Numbered from the stretch's first letter, positions 24,939-34,341 are shown. The stretch: 64,000 nt of DNA from Syntrophaceae bacterium (GCA_013177795.1 JABLXY010000003.1:1-64000), one strand, 5' to 3'. Notes: generated by a model not told the origin, from the sequence alone. A program made the numbers and translations.

Positions 24939-25907
24939 TTGATTGACCGAATCCTGCCCGACCTCTACCGCATCACCCTGCCCATGCCCTTCCGCCTCCG
25001 CCACGTGCACGTCTACGCCCTGCTGCACGACGGCAGGGTGGCCCTCTTCGACACGGGCATGAACATCCCCGAGACCTACAGGGTGCTCGACGAGGCGCTG
25101 GCGGCCCTCGGGAAGACGACGAAGGATATTGACCGGATCTTCCTGACCCACTTTCATGCCGATCACTGCGGGACCGCGGGCAGGCTGCAGGAAATCTCGG
25201 GGGCCTCGGTGTATCTCTCGCAGTCCGACGAGATGCGCCTGCAGTACAACAATCGTCACGAGGAGCTGGTCGAGCGGGCCCGCCATTTCTTTCTTCCGCA
25301 GGGCCTGCCGCAGAAGGCCATGGACAACCTGGTGAAACTGATGGCCGTGTTCCGGAAAGCGACGGTCCCCTTCCGGGTGGACCGCCACCTCGAGCCCGGC
25401 GACACGTTCACGCTGGGCGGGCGGACGATCGAGGTCATCGCCGCCCCGGGCCACACGGCCGGGCAGATGTGCTTCTACCTCCCCGGCGAGGGCATCCTCC
25501 TCGCGGGCGATCACATCCTGCCCGACATCACCCCGAACCTGAGCCCCGACATCTTCCGGCTCGAGTATCGGCCGCTCCGGAGTTTCCTGGACTCTCTCGG
25601 CGCTATCCGCGGGCTGCCCGTCCGGATGGTCTGGCCCGCCCACGGCGAGCCCTATCCCGATTTGGCTAAGCGCGTCGACGAGATCCGCGAGCACCACGCC
25701 GAGAGGACACAGCTCGTCGTCGAAGCCCTGCGGGGAAAGGAAAAGACAGCCTTCGAGGTTTCCGCGGACATCTTCGGGGCGGACCTGCCCGAGTTCGACC
25801 AGTTCCTCGCCCTCAACGAGACCTACGTTCACATCGTGGAGCTGCTGGACAAAGGAGTCGTCCGCGCGGCCGAGCGCGGCGGGCTCGTACGGTATCATGC
25901 CGCGTGA
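24939..25907 (+). CDS. MBL-fold metallo-hydrolase
   Basis: 322-aa metallo-beta-lactamase fold enzyme. The dinuclear metal site is clear: T-H-F-H-A-D-H (about 68-74), H at the P-G-H-T-A-G loop, D in A-G-D-H, and a late H in W-P-A-H-G-E-P. The C-terminal 80 residues form a helical domain ending in a winged-helix-like region, as in the LACTB2/glyoxalase II-like group. TTG start (24939) with GGAG 9 bases upstream; no ATG fits. Probably a thioesterase or lactonase; substrate unknown. Ends before a strong bidirectional terminator. Confidence 0.85.
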   Translation: MIDRILPDLYRITLPMPFRLRHVHVYALLHDGRVALFDTGMNIPETYRVLDEALAALGKTTKDIDRIFLTHFHADHCGTAGRLQEISGASVYLSQSDEMRLQYNNRHEELVERARHFFLPQGLPQKAMDNLVKLMAVFRKATVPFRVDRHLEPGDTFTLGGRTIEVIAAPGHTAGQMCFYLPGEGILLAGDHILPDITPNLSPDIFRLEYRPLRSFLDSLGAIRGLPVRMVWPAHGEPYPDLAKRVDEIREHHAERTQLVVEALRGKEKTAFEVSADIFGADLPEFDQFLALNETYVHIVELLDKGVVRAAERGGLVRYHAA

Positions 25908-25926
25908 CCGTAAAGGCGAGTCGTAG

Positions 25927-25969
25927 AAAAAACCGGCAGGGCCGCAATCGGCCCTGCCGGCTTCGTTTT
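25927..25969. terminator. Bidirectional terminator
   Basis: Perfect 12-bp stem CCGGCAGGGCCG / CGGCCCTGCCGG with a CAAT loop, an A-run on the left and CTTCGTTTT on the right. It separates two convergent genes. Confidence 0.85.
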
Positions 25970-25981
25970 GCGCATTCCCGT

Positions 25982-26173
25982 CTACTCGGACTCTTTTTTC
26001 TCGCTCTTCTTGGCGCCGTCCTTGGTGACCGGGCTCTGGAGCGAATAGCCCGACTCCTTCGCCTTGTATCCCCCGTAGGCGCCGGCACCGGCCGCCGCTA
26101 CGTACCAGCAGCCCGAGAGGGCGGGAAAGACGAGGAGCAGAGCGGTGCAGGCGACGATTTGTCTGACGCTCAT
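25982..26173 (-). CDS. Small predicted lipoprotein
   Basis: 63-aa protein with a lipoprotein signal: L-S-G-C lipobox at residues 19-22 after a hydrophobic stretch. The mature part is a Gly/Ala-rich segment (A-A-A-G-A-G-A-Y-G-G-Y) and a lysine-rich tail. This resembles small YtxH/Gly-zipper-like lipoproteins, but the match is loose. Function unknown. Confidence 0.7.
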   Translation of the reverse strand: MSVRQIVACTALLLVFPALSGCWYVAAAGAGAYGGYKAKESGYSLQSPVTKDGAKKSEKKESE

Positions 26174-26279
26174 GCAACACCCCCGCGGTTGAGGAATCGG
26201 CCTCCGGAGATTGATCCCCGGCGGCCCATGTTCTATATCGCGCGTTGAGGATCGGGACTTTAGCCGGGGCACTGCAACC

Positions 26280-26579
26280 CTATTCCCCCTGGAGCTTCGG
26301 CTGCCCCGACGTGTGCCGCTTCCAGGTATCGGAGCGGGCCCGGTAGTCGGGCCATGTCTGGAGCGCCATTACGACAGCGGCGAGGAGACCGACAACCGCG
26401 GCCGCCCTTTTCTTCCCGGAGGGCGCCGCAACGGCGACAACGGCCGAGACGAGTCCCGCAAGCCCGAAGAAGAATATCCGTCCGTCCGGGGAAAGGATGA
26501 GCAGGCCGGGTGCGAAAAACAGGACGGTCAGAGCGAGAAGGGCCGTCGAGGAGGAATCCTTCAGCTTCGGGGCAGTCAT
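26280..26579 (-). CDS. Small membrane protein, hypothetical
   Basis: 99-codon frame (about 99 aa) with three hydrophobic segments (residues about 12-30, 35-52 and 58-75) and a polar C-terminus ending Q-P-K-L-Q-G-E. I do not recognise a family. ATG 26579 follows GGAGACCCGGAA; a TTG 18 bases upstream is an alternative. Confidence 0.6.
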   Translation of the reverse strand: MTAPKLKDSSSTALLALTVLFFAPGLLILSPDGRIFFFGLAGLVSAVVAVAAPSGKKRAAAVVGLLAAVVMALQTWPDYRARSDTWKRHTSGQPKLQGE

Positions 26580-26651
26580 TTCCGGGTCTCCGGGCAATCG
26601 GTCTCTTACAGCCGTCTCTGCAAAATCCGTTCTCGGCCCCGTCCCCTCAGC

Positions 26652-26990
26652 CTATTTCACCTCCTCGATCTTCACCACGTTCTCGTACATCGAGAAGAGC
26701 GGGATCCGCCAGCCGTACTTCCAGATCTTGACCTGCTTGCCCTTCAGCCGGATGGCCTCGTTCTGGATGTTCCCCGAGTCGAACTTGAACCGGTACCTGG
26801 CGTCGTAGTTGGCCAGGGGCCTGTACTCGGTGGCGATCATGAACTTGCCGTCCACCATGGTCATCTGGGCGTCGGTGATCCGCGTCACGACCGTGTCGGA
26901 GACGAAGTAGCTGTATAGCGGCACGAGGATGACGATCAGGACCGCAGCCACGATGACCTTGAACTTCGTGCTCCTGAGAAACTCGATCAT
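26652..26990 (-). CDS. Membrane-anchored protein, DUF1523-like
   Basis: 112-aa protein with one N-terminal membrane helix (about residues 10-30) and an extracytoplasmic domain. The segment Y-R-F-K-F-D-S-G-N-I-Q-N-E-A resembles the conserved K-F-D-S-A-N-L-Q-A-E-A of DUF1523 proteins, and V-V-T-R-I-T-D also fits. Function unknown. It ends close to a cyclophilin gene on the same strand. Confidence 0.65.
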   Translation of the reverse strand: MIEFLRSTKFKVIVAAVLIVILVPLYSYFVSDTVVTRITDAQMTMVDGKFMIATEYRPLANYDARYRFKFDSGNIQNEAIRLKGKQVKIWKYGWRIPLFSMYENVVKIEEVK

Positions 26991-27012
26991 GCCGCGCCTC
27001 CTGCTGCCGTGG

Positions 27013-27498
27013 CTAGACCTCCGCGACGGAGAGCTTCACCATCCTGTCGCCCTGCCGGATTGCGTTGACAACATCCATCCCCTCGACGACCCTGCCGAAC
27101 ACCGTGTGCTTGCCGTCCAGGTGCGGCTGGGGCGAGTGGGTGATGAAGAACTGGCTGCCGTTTGTGTTGGGTCCCGCATTGGCCATGGAGATGAAACCCG
27201 TGCCGTGCTTCAAGGGGTTCCCCCTGCATTCGTCCTCGAAGGAGTAGCCGGGGCCCCCGCGGCCGGTCCCCGTGGGGTCGCCCCCCTGGATGACGAAGTC
27301 GTCGATCACGCGGTGGAACACGACGCCGTCGTAGAAGCCTTCCCTTGTCAGGAAGACGAAGTTGTTCACCGTCTTGGGGGCATGCTGGGGGTAGAGCTCG
27401 AGAACGATGGTTCCTTTGGTCGTTTCCAGCGTCACCCGGTAATTCTTTTTCTCGTCGATCTGCATCGCCGGCGGTGTCCGCCACTGCTTTGGTGCCAT
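27013..27498 (-). CDS. Cyclophilin-type peptidyl-prolyl isomerase
   Basis: 161-aa cyclophilin. Catalytic and binding residues are visible: F-H-R-V-I (Arg near 62), [33 protein letters not shown], and H near 130 in D-G-K-H-T-V-F-G. There is no signal peptide, so the enzyme acts in the cytoplasm on proline bonds of folding proteins. AAAAGGAGACCCACCG precedes the ATG at 27498. Confidence 0.95.
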   Translation of the reverse strand: MAPKQWRTPPAMQIDEKKNYRVTLETTKGTIVLELYPQHAPKTVNNFVFLTREGFYDGVVFHRVIDDFVIQGGDPTGTGRGGPGYSFEDECRGNPLKHGTGFISMANAGPNTNGSQFFITHSPQPHLDGKHTVFGRVVEGMDVVNAIRQGDRMVKLSVAEV

Positions 27499-27642
27499 CG
27501 GTGGGTCTCCTTTTACTACGCATGGGAGAATTTCAAGCCTTCCCTTGCTAACAGAGCCCGCCGGACAAGTCAAGCGGGGTCCGCCGGCGCCGGGCCTGAA
27601 AAAAAAGTTGCGCGACGGGCGAAACGGGGGCATAACCTGCCG

Positions 27643-28782
27643 ATGCTTGTGCGCCAGACGTTTTTCGTCCTGATCACCACCGTTGCCGTCTACGCATCGG
27701 TCTATGCCCCGCAGCCCATCCTGCCGCTTCTGGCGGGGGAGTTCGGTCTGACGACCTCGGGGGGAGCGCTTCTCATGACGGCCGTCCTGCTGCCGCTGAG
27801 CTTTGCCCCCCTGTTCTACGGCCTCCTGCTGGAGTCTCAGCCCGCCAAGCGGATGCTCCTGGTCACGATCGGGATCCTCGCGCTGCTGCAGGCCGCCTTC
27901 GGCGCCGCCGAGTCCTACGGCCTGCTCCTCGCCGCGCGGCTCTTCCAGGGGGCCTGCGTCCCTGCGATCCTCGCGGCCATCACCTCCTACCTCGCCTACA
28001 CGGTGGACCGGGAGCACATCCAGCGCACCATGACGTGGTACGTGGCGGCCAACATCCTGGGAGGGTTCCTGGGGCGGATCCTCTCGGGCTGGGTGGCGAC
28101 GTATGCCGGGTGGCGGTACACGTTTTACCTGCTTGCGCTTGCGCTTGCCGTCTGCTTTGCCGCCGTCACGAGAATAAAGGCAGACTCCCGCCTCGCGCTG
28201 TCGCCCGTGCGCCTCTCGGCGGTCATGCCGATCCTGCGCAAGGGGGACATCGCCCGGCTCTACGCCGTGGCCTTCACGATCTTCTTTGCCTTCATGGCCC
28301 TGCTGACGTATCTTCCCTTCCGGCTCAAGGAGATCGACCCTTCCTATTCGGCCTTCGTGATTTCCATGATGTACTCGGGATTTCTCATGGGAATGGTCAT
28401 GTCGGCGTCGGCCACGCGGATCATCCGTTTTGCCGGAGGCGAAAAGCGGGCCATGACGATCGGGCTTGTCGTGTTCGCCGCGGCGATGCTGGCCGCCAAC
28501 GTGCCCAGCGGCGCCGGGATCTTCGCCGTCATGTTCGTCATGTGCGGGGGGATGTTCTTCGTCCACGCCGTGGCCATGGGGACGATGAACAAGCTGGCGT
28601 CGGAAAACCGGGCCGTCGCCAACGGCCTCTACATCTCCATCTACTACACGGGGGCGGCCCTGGGCTCATACGTGCCGGGGCTGATCTACCAGGGCGCAGG
28701 CTGGGCCGCCTTCACCCTGACGCTGACGGCGGCCATCGGCGGCGCCGTCGTGATCACCCGGGGCCTGAGAATCTCCGGGTGA
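27643..28782 (+). CDS. MFS transporter
   Basis: 379-aa major facilitator with 12 predicted helices. The loop after helix 2 has a modified motif A ([10 protein letters not shown]). The N-terminus [11 protein letters not shown] resembles YnfM/AraJ-like exporters. The ATG is 13 bases after a GGGGG run, so translation may be modest. Probable export of a small metabolite or drug; substrate unknown. Confidence 0.85.
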   Translation: MLVRQTFFVLITTVAVYASVYAPQPILPLLAGEFGLTTSGGALLMTAVLLPLSFAPLFYGLLLESQPAKRMLLVTIGILALLQAAFGAAESYGLLLAARLFQGACVPAILAAITSYLAYTVDREHIQRTMTWYVAANILGGFLGRILSGWVATYAGWRYTFYLLALALAVCFAAVTRIKADSRLALSPVRLSAVMPILRKGDIARLYAVAFTIFFAFMALLTYLPFRLKEIDPSYSAFVISMMYSGFLMGMVMSASATRIIRFAGGEKRAMTIGLVVFAAAMLAANVPSGAGIFAVMFVMCGGMFFVHAVAMGTMNKLASENRAVANGLYISIYYTGAALGSYVPGLIYQGAGWAAFTLTLTAAIGGAVVITRGLRISG

Positions 28783-28800
28783 AAAGGAGCCTCAAAAACA

Positions 28801-28893
28801 TGAAGGTTTTATCCTTCACCGAATCTTTTCCATTTTTCAAGGGCTAGCTGTGATATCCAGGCAGGGCCCTGAAGGATAAACCCTTCGTTTTTT
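28801..28893 (+). terminator. Paired hairpins, the second followed by T6
   Basis: TGAAGG-TTTTAT-CCTTCA (28801-28818) and TGAAGG-ATAAAC-CCTTCG (28870-28887) are hairpins and are also inverted copies of each other. TTTTTT follows the second, so it can end the MFS transcript. The rest of the gap up to 29043 is A+T-rich and presumably holds the next promoter. Confidence 0.5.
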
Positions 28894-29043
28894 CACGTTT
28901 TCAGCAGGGTTGAGACCGCCTGCCATTAGTAAATATTCCTTTCATGTCAATATCTTACAAATAATCCCTTGCTCCTGGTACATCCGTTGCTCAAGTTACA
29001 TGGCCGGGCCGTATGACGTCCCGTGCGCCCAGGAGCGACAGCG

Positions 29044-29817
29044 TTGAAGCGTTACGTTAAAAAACAAAACAAAAACAGATATTTGAAACGAACATTGGCC
29101 CTGCGGAACCTTTTCGTCGTTATTGCCCTCTTGCTGATCCCCCTCTTTGCTGAACCCTCAGGCGCTGCGTCGGTGACCGTTGCGTGGGACCCGAATCCCG
29201 AGCCGACCGTGGCGGGGTATCGTCTTTATTACGGGACTTCGTCGCGCTACTATACGAACTCCGTGGACGTGGCGAACGCGACGCGGTGCACCATCTCGTC
29301 ACTCCTCGAGGGCGTGACCTACTACATGGCAGTCACGGCTTACGACACGTCGGGCAATCAGAGCGGCTATTCCAACGAGATCGTGTACACGGTGCCGGGC
29401 GGCGCGGTTCCTGAGCCCGCTGTGGGTTCCTCGGGCGGCGGCGGCGGAGGGTGCTTCATCGCGACGGCCGCGTTCGGAAGCGCCATGGCCCCCGAGGTCG
29501 CACTGCTGAGGGAATTCAGGGACTCCTGCCTGCTGACGAACGGCCCCGGCCGGGCATTCGTGGATTTCTACTACCGGGTCTCGCCCCCCGTTGCGGATTT
29601 CATCAGCGGCAGCGAGGAGCTCAGGCAGATCACCCGGGGCATCCTGTGGCCCCTTGTCCTGGCCGTGAAGAACCCGACGGCCGCCGTGGCCGTCATCATC
29701 ACGGTGCTGTCGCTGGGAATCCTGTGCGGGGTCGGCCGTGGCAAGAGGCGCCCGCCCGAAAGGCGGATGCCCCTGCCCGCCGCGCGCCGCAGCCTGCTGT
29801 TCCGCAAGGAGATCTGA
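29044..29817 (+). CDS. Fibronectin type III protein with CFI-box C-terminus
   Basis: 257-aa exported protein. A long basic N-region and signal peptide (about 1-42) precede one fibronectin type III domain (about 43-120). A Gly-rich linker leads to C-F-I-A-T-A-A-F-G-S, the start of a CFI-box-CTERM domain, which continues with V-A-L-L-R-E-F-R-D and F-Y-Y-R-V-S-P-P. The protein ends with a hydrophobic helix and an Arg-rich tail, a layout like C-terminal sorting signals. TTG start chosen because AGGAG is 9 bases upstream; GTG 29023 is the alternative. Confidence 0.8.
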   Translation: MKRYVKKQNKNRYLKRTLALRNLFVVIALLLIPLFAEPSGAASVTVAWDPNPEPTVAGYRLYYGTSSRYYTNSVDVANATRCTISSLLEGVTYYMAVTAYDTSGNQSGYSNEIVYTVPGGAVPEPAVGSSGGGGGGCFIATAAFGSAMAPEVALLREFRDSCLLTNGPGRAFVDFYYRVSPPVADFISGSEELRQITRGILWPLVLAVKNPTAAVAVIITVLSLGILCGVGRGKRRPPERRMPLPAARRSLLFRKEI

Positions 29818-29872
29818 CAGGACAGGCCATCCCGCAGTCCCGCGTGACGCACCGGTGAAGCCTCGATCGACA

Positions 29873-29907
29873 GAGGACTCTTCCAATGTGGAGAGTCCTC
29901 TTTTTTT
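29873..29907 (+). terminator. Rho-independent terminator
   Basis: GAGGACTCT (29873-29881) and AGAGTCCTC (29892-29900) form a perfect stem followed by TTTTTTT. Confidence 0.9.
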
Positions 29908-30013
29908 CAGGTGCCGATCTCATTCCCGCCGGTGCTAAGGTTTCAGATGCAAAACAGGCAAAAGCCGGTTACAGTATGGGCCGGCAAACAAGAGAAAGAA
30001 AGGAGGGCAGGCC

Positions 30014-30418
30014 ATGCACAAAGAGACCTTGAAAAGGATCCTGACGGCTGCGGTTGTTGCCGTCGCCCTGACGTTCGTCTTTGCGGCCGCCGTCCCGGCG
30101 GCACCCGCCGCGGACCAGAAGAAGTTCGAGGAATACCGGGCGGCGATCCAGAAGGCACACGGCATCGACATCAGGAACTTCAAGCAGAAGCTCAAGGGCG
30201 GCCGTGCCGACGCCCACAAGATCACGGACTTCGATCTCGATCAGCTGATCATGGGGATCAAGGTCGAGCAGGAGCACACGTCGGACAAGTACACGGCCCT
30301 CGAGATTTCCATGGACCACCTCGAGGAGATCCCGGATTACTACACCCGCCTCGAGGAAATGGAAGAAAAGGCCGAAGCGGAGTGGAAGGCGAAGAAGGAA
30401 GCCCAGAAGAAGAGATAG
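30014..30418 (+). CDS. Exported DUF5661-like protein
   Basis: 134-aa protein with a signal peptide (about 1-33). The mature part carries F-D-L-D-Q-L-I-M-G-I-K-V-E-Q-E-H and I-P-D-Y-Y-T-R-L-E-E-M-E, which match the conserved pattern of DUF5661 proteins (metal-binding-like Glu-His and D-Y-Y-T-R-L). The tail is a Lys/Glu-rich helix. Function unknown. Strong site GAAAGGAGGGCAGGCC before the ATG. Confidence 0.78.
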   Translation: MHKETLKRILTAAVVAVALTFVFAAAVPAAPAADQKKFEEYRAAIQKAHGIDIRNFKQKLKGGRADAHKITDFDLDQLIMGIKVEQEHTSDKYTALEISMDHLEEIPDYYTRLEEMEEKAEAEWKAKKEAQKKR

Positions 30419-30440
30419 ACCGCTCACCGGGTGAACGCGA

Positions 30441-30470
30441 AGAGGGCACGCCGAAGGGCGCGCCCTCTTT
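30441..30470. terminator. Terminator between convergent genes
   Basis: AGAGGGC-A-CGCC and GGCG-C-GCCCTCT form an 11-bp stem with one mismatch and a GAAG loop, then TTT. It lies between two convergent stops. Confidence 0.7.
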
Positions 30471-30475
30471 ACTCC

Positions 30476-31861
30476 TTACCCATCCCGACGCGCGCAGGAC
30501 GCGATGAAACGCTCGATTGCCCTCGGCCGGCTCGCCAGGTGGAGGTGGGCATAGCTGGCCAGGATGTTGCCCCTCTGGAACCCCTCCTCGACGGGGACCT
30601 CGACGCGCGGCTTGCGCATGCGGTAGACCGAACGCCAGCCCTCGACGCCCACGGGGCTTGCCGCGAGCGTGGAGTGGTGGAACTCGTGGCCCCGGGCCGT
30701 CTCACCGGCGTGACCCCACAGGGCGTCCTCCTTCAGGGTCACCTCCAGGTACGCGAGCGCCTGCAGACCGCGGTGCATCTTCGTTGCCGCCGGCAGCACT
30801 CCCGCCATGGGGTGCCGTTTCCCGTCGACTGTCTCCATCTCCCGGCAGAGGTACATGAGCCCGCCGCACTCGGCGTAGACGGGTCGGCCCGAGGCCGCAA
30901 AATCCCTGATTGCGGCCAGCATGGGGGCGTTCGACGAAAGCTCCGCGGCCATCTCCTCGGGGTAGCCGCCGCCGAGGTAGAGGCCGTCGAGATCATCCGG
31001 CAGGGCCCTGTCCGCGACGGGCGAGAACCGGACGAGGGTGCATCCCCCGTCTTCCAGCTCGTCGAGGACATCCCGGTAGTAGAAATGAAACGCCGCGTCG
31101 TGGGCCAACCCCAGGCGGGCCCTGCCCGTCAAGCCCTTTCTCTCCGGCGCCTCCACGTAGAGGAACGGCGCGCTGCGGGCGAGGTTGACGATCTCGCCGA
31201 TTTCCGAGTAGTGCTCGAAGGCATCGGCCAGGGCCTCCAGGACCTGCGGCGGGAGATTGCGCGAATCCGCCGTCACGAGGCCCAGGTGCCTCTCGGGCAG
31301 CTTCGGCAGCGCCCCCCGGGGAATGGCCGCCACCATGGGCGGCAGTCGCGAGGCCTGAAGCGCCTCGGCCAGCATGATCCCGTGCCGCACGGAGCCGCAG
31401 TGGTTGGCCATGACGCCTGCCACCCGAACCTTGCGCTCGAAAGCGGCAAAGCCCTTCACGACGGCGGCAAGGCTCCGGGCCATTCCGTAGACGTCGGCCA
31501 CCAGGATCACGGGGGCCCTGAGCCATGCGGCGATCTCGGCCGTGCTTCCCTCGAGGCTGTCGTGCCCGGCCCCGTCGAAAAGCCCCATGACCCCCTCGAT
31601 GACGGCGATGTCGGCATCGGCCGTGGCGCGAGCCACGAGCCTCTCCACGTAGTCGCGTCCCATCATCCAGCCGTCGAGGTTGTAGCAGGGCCGTCCCGAG
31701 GCGACGGCAAGGTAGGACGGATCCAGGAAATCGGGCCCGACCTTGAAGGTCTGGACCCTCGTTCCCCGGCGGCGAAGCGCCGCCACGAGGGCGAGGGTGA
31801 GCGACGTTTTCCCCACGCCGCTTTCCGTCCCGCCGATGACAATCCGGGGGCAGTCGATCAT
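30476..31861 (-). CDS. cbiA: Cobyrinate a,c-diamide synthase
   Basis: 461-aa ATP- and glutamine-dependent amidase that converts cobyrinate to its a,c-diamide in corrin synthesis. N-terminal P-loop G-G-T-E-S-G-V-G-K-T-S (9-20), central ATPase domain, and C-terminal class I glutaminase domain with nucleophile C332 in Y-A-E-C-G-G and a late G-H-E-F-H-H motif. Lies 60 bases upstream of... the next minus-strand partner cbiB is transcribed first, so the two form a cbiB-cbiA operon. No riboswitch is seen upstream of this pair. Confidence 0.95.
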   Translation of the reverse strand: MIDCPRIVIGGTESGVGKTSLTLALVAALRRRGTRVQTFKVGPDFLDPSYLAVASGRPCYNLDGWMMGRDYVERLVARATADADIAVIEGVMGLFDGAGHDSLEGSTAEIAAWLRAPVILVADVYGMARSLAAVVKGFAAFERKVRVAGVMANHCGSVRHGIMLAEALQASRLPPMVAAIPRGALPKLPERHLGLVTADSRNLPPQVLEALADAFEHYSEIGEIVNLARSAPFLYVEAPERKGLTGRARLGLAHDAAFHFYYRDVLDELEDGGCTLVRFSPVADRALPDDLDGLYLGGGYPEEMAAELSSNAPMLAAIRDFAASGRPVYAECGGLMYLCREMETVDGKRHPMAGVLPAATKMHRGLQALAYLEVTLKEDALWGHAGETARGHEFHHSTLAASPVGVEGWRSVYRMRKPRVEVPVEEGFQRGNILASYAHLHLASRPRAIERFIASCARRDG

Positions 31862-31920
31862 GGTGTCACCTGTGTATAAAGATGGCTAAAGGCTGAAGGC
31901 AAATGGCCCCACGCCTCGCC

Positions 31921-32877
31921 TTATTTCAGCAACGCGGAAAGCCCCTTGTGCGCCAGGGCGAAGACCGTCGCGGCCAGGATTGTCATGGCGAAGAGCATGG
32001 CGTTTGCCTGCCGGATGTGATTCGGCTCCAGCCTCTGCAGCGGGTCCCCCATGAAGGGCTGGGGATCGAAGGAACCCCCGCGGAACACCGGCCCGCCCAG
32101 CTGTACCCCCAGCGCCCCCGCCATGGCCGCCTCGGGAAGCGCTGCATTGAGGTTGTCCTGGACCGCCCCGTCGCGCCGGCTCACCCGCAGGGCGGCCAGG
32201 GGCCTCATCCCGAGAAGCATCGCCGCGAGCGCCATGAACAGGACCGTTACCCGGGCCGGCAGCCAGTTTGCCAGCCGGTCGAGCCAGGCGGAGAACCGCC
32301 CGAAATCATAGTATTGCTCGTTCTTGTGTCCGAAGGCCGAGTCGAGGGCGTCGATGGCCTTGTAGAGGATGACGCCCAGGGGGCCGAAGAGGAAGGCGCA
32401 GATCAGCGGGGCCATGACCCCGTCGACGCCGTGGCGTGCGACGCTCTCGATGGCGGCCCGCGTGACCTCCTCGCGGTCCATGCGGTCCGTGTCGCGCCGC
32501 ACCATCTCGGAGACGCGCTTGCGCGCCAGGGGCAGATTGCCCACCTCGAGGGCGCGGTAGACCTCCGAGGCCTGGTCCGCCAGGAATCTCGCGGAGAGGG
32601 CCGTGTAGAAAACCCAGATCGAAAGCGCCGTGTGCGCCCAGGGGTGCAGCAACGCCGCGAGTCTCAGGAGCCCCCAGGCCGCAAGGCCCGCAAGGCCGAG
32701 GACCATTACGGCTGTCAGCAGCCCCGCCTCCCGGGGCGACTTGAGCATCCCTCGTATCGAGGGTTCCAGGGCGAGGGCAAATCGCCGCATCATCCTCGCC
32801 GGGTGGGGAAGCCCGCGGGGATCCCCGAACAGCAGGTCGAGGAACAGGGCGATCAGGATCTGGATCTCGAGGCTCAT
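31921..32877 (-). CDS. cbiB: Adenosylcobinamide-phosphate synthase
   Basis: 318-aa membrane enzyme (about 5 helices) that attaches the aminopropanol linker to adenosylcobyric acid. Visible family segments: L-D-L-L-F-G-D-P-R-G-L-P-H-P-A-R (12-27), where most members have H-P-V/T, then F-G-H-K-N-E-Q-Y-Y-D-F-G-R-F-S-A (about 192-207) and the central A-R-H-G-V-D-G-V-M-A-P stretch. It starts the cbiB-cbiA pair (59-base gap). Together with cobU, cobS and cobT elsewhere in the window this gives most late cobamide steps. Confidence 0.93.
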   Translation of the reverse strand: MSLEIQILIALFLDLLFGDPRGLPHPARMMRRFALALEPSIRGMLKSPREAGLLTAVMVLGLAGLAAWGLLRLAALLHPWAHTALSIWVFYTALSARFLADQASEVYRALEVGNLPLARKRVSEMVRRDTDRMDREEVTRAAIESVARHGVDGVMAPLICAFLFGPLGVILYKAIDALDSAFGHKNEQYYDFGRFSAWLDRLANWLPARVTVLFMALAAMLLGMRPLAALRVSRRDGAVQDNLNAALPEAAMAGALGVQLGGPVFRGGSFDPQPFMGDPLQRLEPNHIRQANAMLFAMTILAATVFALAHKGLSALLK

Positions 32878-33030
32878 GTCGCGCGTAATATACAGGAATT
32901 TTGGTCATTTCGAAAGGTTCAAGCCGCATGCAGGCGGGGCCGTGACGCCCTGCTGTCAGAGGCTGGAATTATTCTTCGTAAGAGCTTATTATTGCCCGGT
33001 TTTTGCATCGGATCGGGAAGGGGAGGTATC

Positions 33031-34341
33031 ATGAAACCGCTGAAATTCCTGGCATCCCTGTCGGCTGTCCTCATCTTTGCCATTCCCGAGCTTTGTTTTG
33101 CGGATTGCTCATCGCCGCCGAGGGGCTTCGGCAGTGCCTGGGCGCGGCAGTACAAGCAGTGGTGCGAGGGCTGTTGCGGCACCTACTCGCCCAGGGGGCC
33201 GAGCTGCAATCCCGGGCCGAACTGGGGCTGCGGGGGCGCACAGGGGTCCGGCTCACCTGCCTACACCCCTCAGCCCTCATACGACTACGAGGCCGAGTAC
33301 CAGCGCCAGCTGGAGGCCGACCGTCAGAGGCAGCGGGAGATCGAAGAGCAGCGCAGGCGGGAGGAGGAAGAGGCCCGGCGCAAACAGGAGGAATTCGAGC
33401 GGAACAAGCGCGAGGCCCTGAACAGCATGAAGGGCATGGGCGCAGGGGAACTGGGCCTCAAGGGTGCGGGCACATCCGGCGATCTCGGGCTGAAAGGCGT
33501 CGACGGCGTAAAGCAGGGCCTCGGCCTCAAGGGCATGGGCGATTCGGACCCCAACGTCGTCGACCTTCGGCACCTCGACCCGAACAAGCCCGCCACGGTC
33601 GATCGGAGCAAGCTGAAAGGCCCGGCGAAAAAGGAGGTCGCGTGGTCCGCGGCCGAGTGCGAGAAGGCCGACGCGACGCGCCGGCGCATCGCCGAGGGCC
33701 TCCCGGTGCAGCTCGACTCGATCCGGCGGACGGAGGCGCAGGTCCGGGCGGCCAGGCAGGACATGGCCGACGTCTCCGACGAGGCCAAGGCCATGGCCCG
33801 CGAGAGGCTCAAGGACGAAATCAAGGGATACACGCAGAACCTTCTCACGTCCACGCACGGGCTTCGCACCCAGGTGGAAGCCCTGAAGGCCGTCGGGGCC
33901 GATAAGAAAACAAGGGACAACCTGCTCAGGGCCCTCCACTCCGTCAGCTCATCGGCGGAGGACCTACAGAAGCTGCAGCAGGCCGCCCGGGAGGGGTACA
34001 GCGCCGGGACGGACCTGCAGAAGAAGATGGACTCCCTCACGGCATACATAGTCCGCGCAAACAAGCTCTTCGTGGACAGCGGGATCGCGGAGCAGCTCGG
34101 GGAGACGCTCTCCGAGAGCGCCGGCGGCCCCCTCGGCGCCTTTGCCTTCAAGGGGGCGCTGCTCTCCGTCGACATCGGGGTTCTCGCCGCCAGGGGCAAG
34201 CTCAGCAAGGACGAGTACGACCGGGCAAGAAAGAACCTCGATGTCATGAAAAACCAGTACCAGCGAAGCCAGAACCGCATCAGGGAACTCGACAGGGACA
34301 TGGCGAAACACTGCGCGGGGGCGCCCCGGGCAGCCAGGTAA
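33031..34341 (+). CDS. Exported coiled-coil protein
   Basis: 436-aa protein of unknown function. A signal peptide (1-25, F-A-D) is followed by a Cys/Gly/Pro-rich region (about 26-85) with seven cysteines, likely disulfide-bonded. Then comes a highly charged Arg/Glu/Gln coiled coil (about 88-130), short repeats of the type G-L-K-G (about 140-175), and a mostly helical C-terminal half. GGGAAGGGGAGGTATC precedes the ATG. The two genes downstream are also exported. Confidence 0.72.
   Translation: MKPLKFLASLSAVLIFAIPELCFADCSSPPRGFGSAWARQYKQWCEGCCGTYSPRGPSCNPGPNWGCGGAQGSGSPAYTPQPSYDYEAEYQRQLEADRQRQREIEEQRRREEEEARRKQEEFERNKREALNSMKGMGAGELGLKGAGTSGDLGLKGVDGVKQGLGLKGMGDSDPNVVDLRHLDPNKPATVDRSKLKGPAKKEVAWSAAECEKADATRRRIAEGLPVQLDSIRRTEAQVRAARQDMADVSDEAKAMARERLKDEIKGYTQNLLTSTHGLRTQVEALKAVGADKKTRDNLLRALHSVSSSAEDLQKLQQAAREGYSAGTDLQKKMDSLTAYIVRANKLFVDSGIAEQLGETLSESAGGPLGAFAFKGALLSVDIGVLAARGKLSKDEYDRARKNLDVMKNQYQRSQNRIRELDRDMAKHCAGAPRAAR

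Noticed and set aside
28830-29043. c-di-GMP or other known riboswitch upstream of the fibronectin protein
   Set aside because: The conserved core of the known class was not found; only hairpins and A+T-rich sequence are visible.
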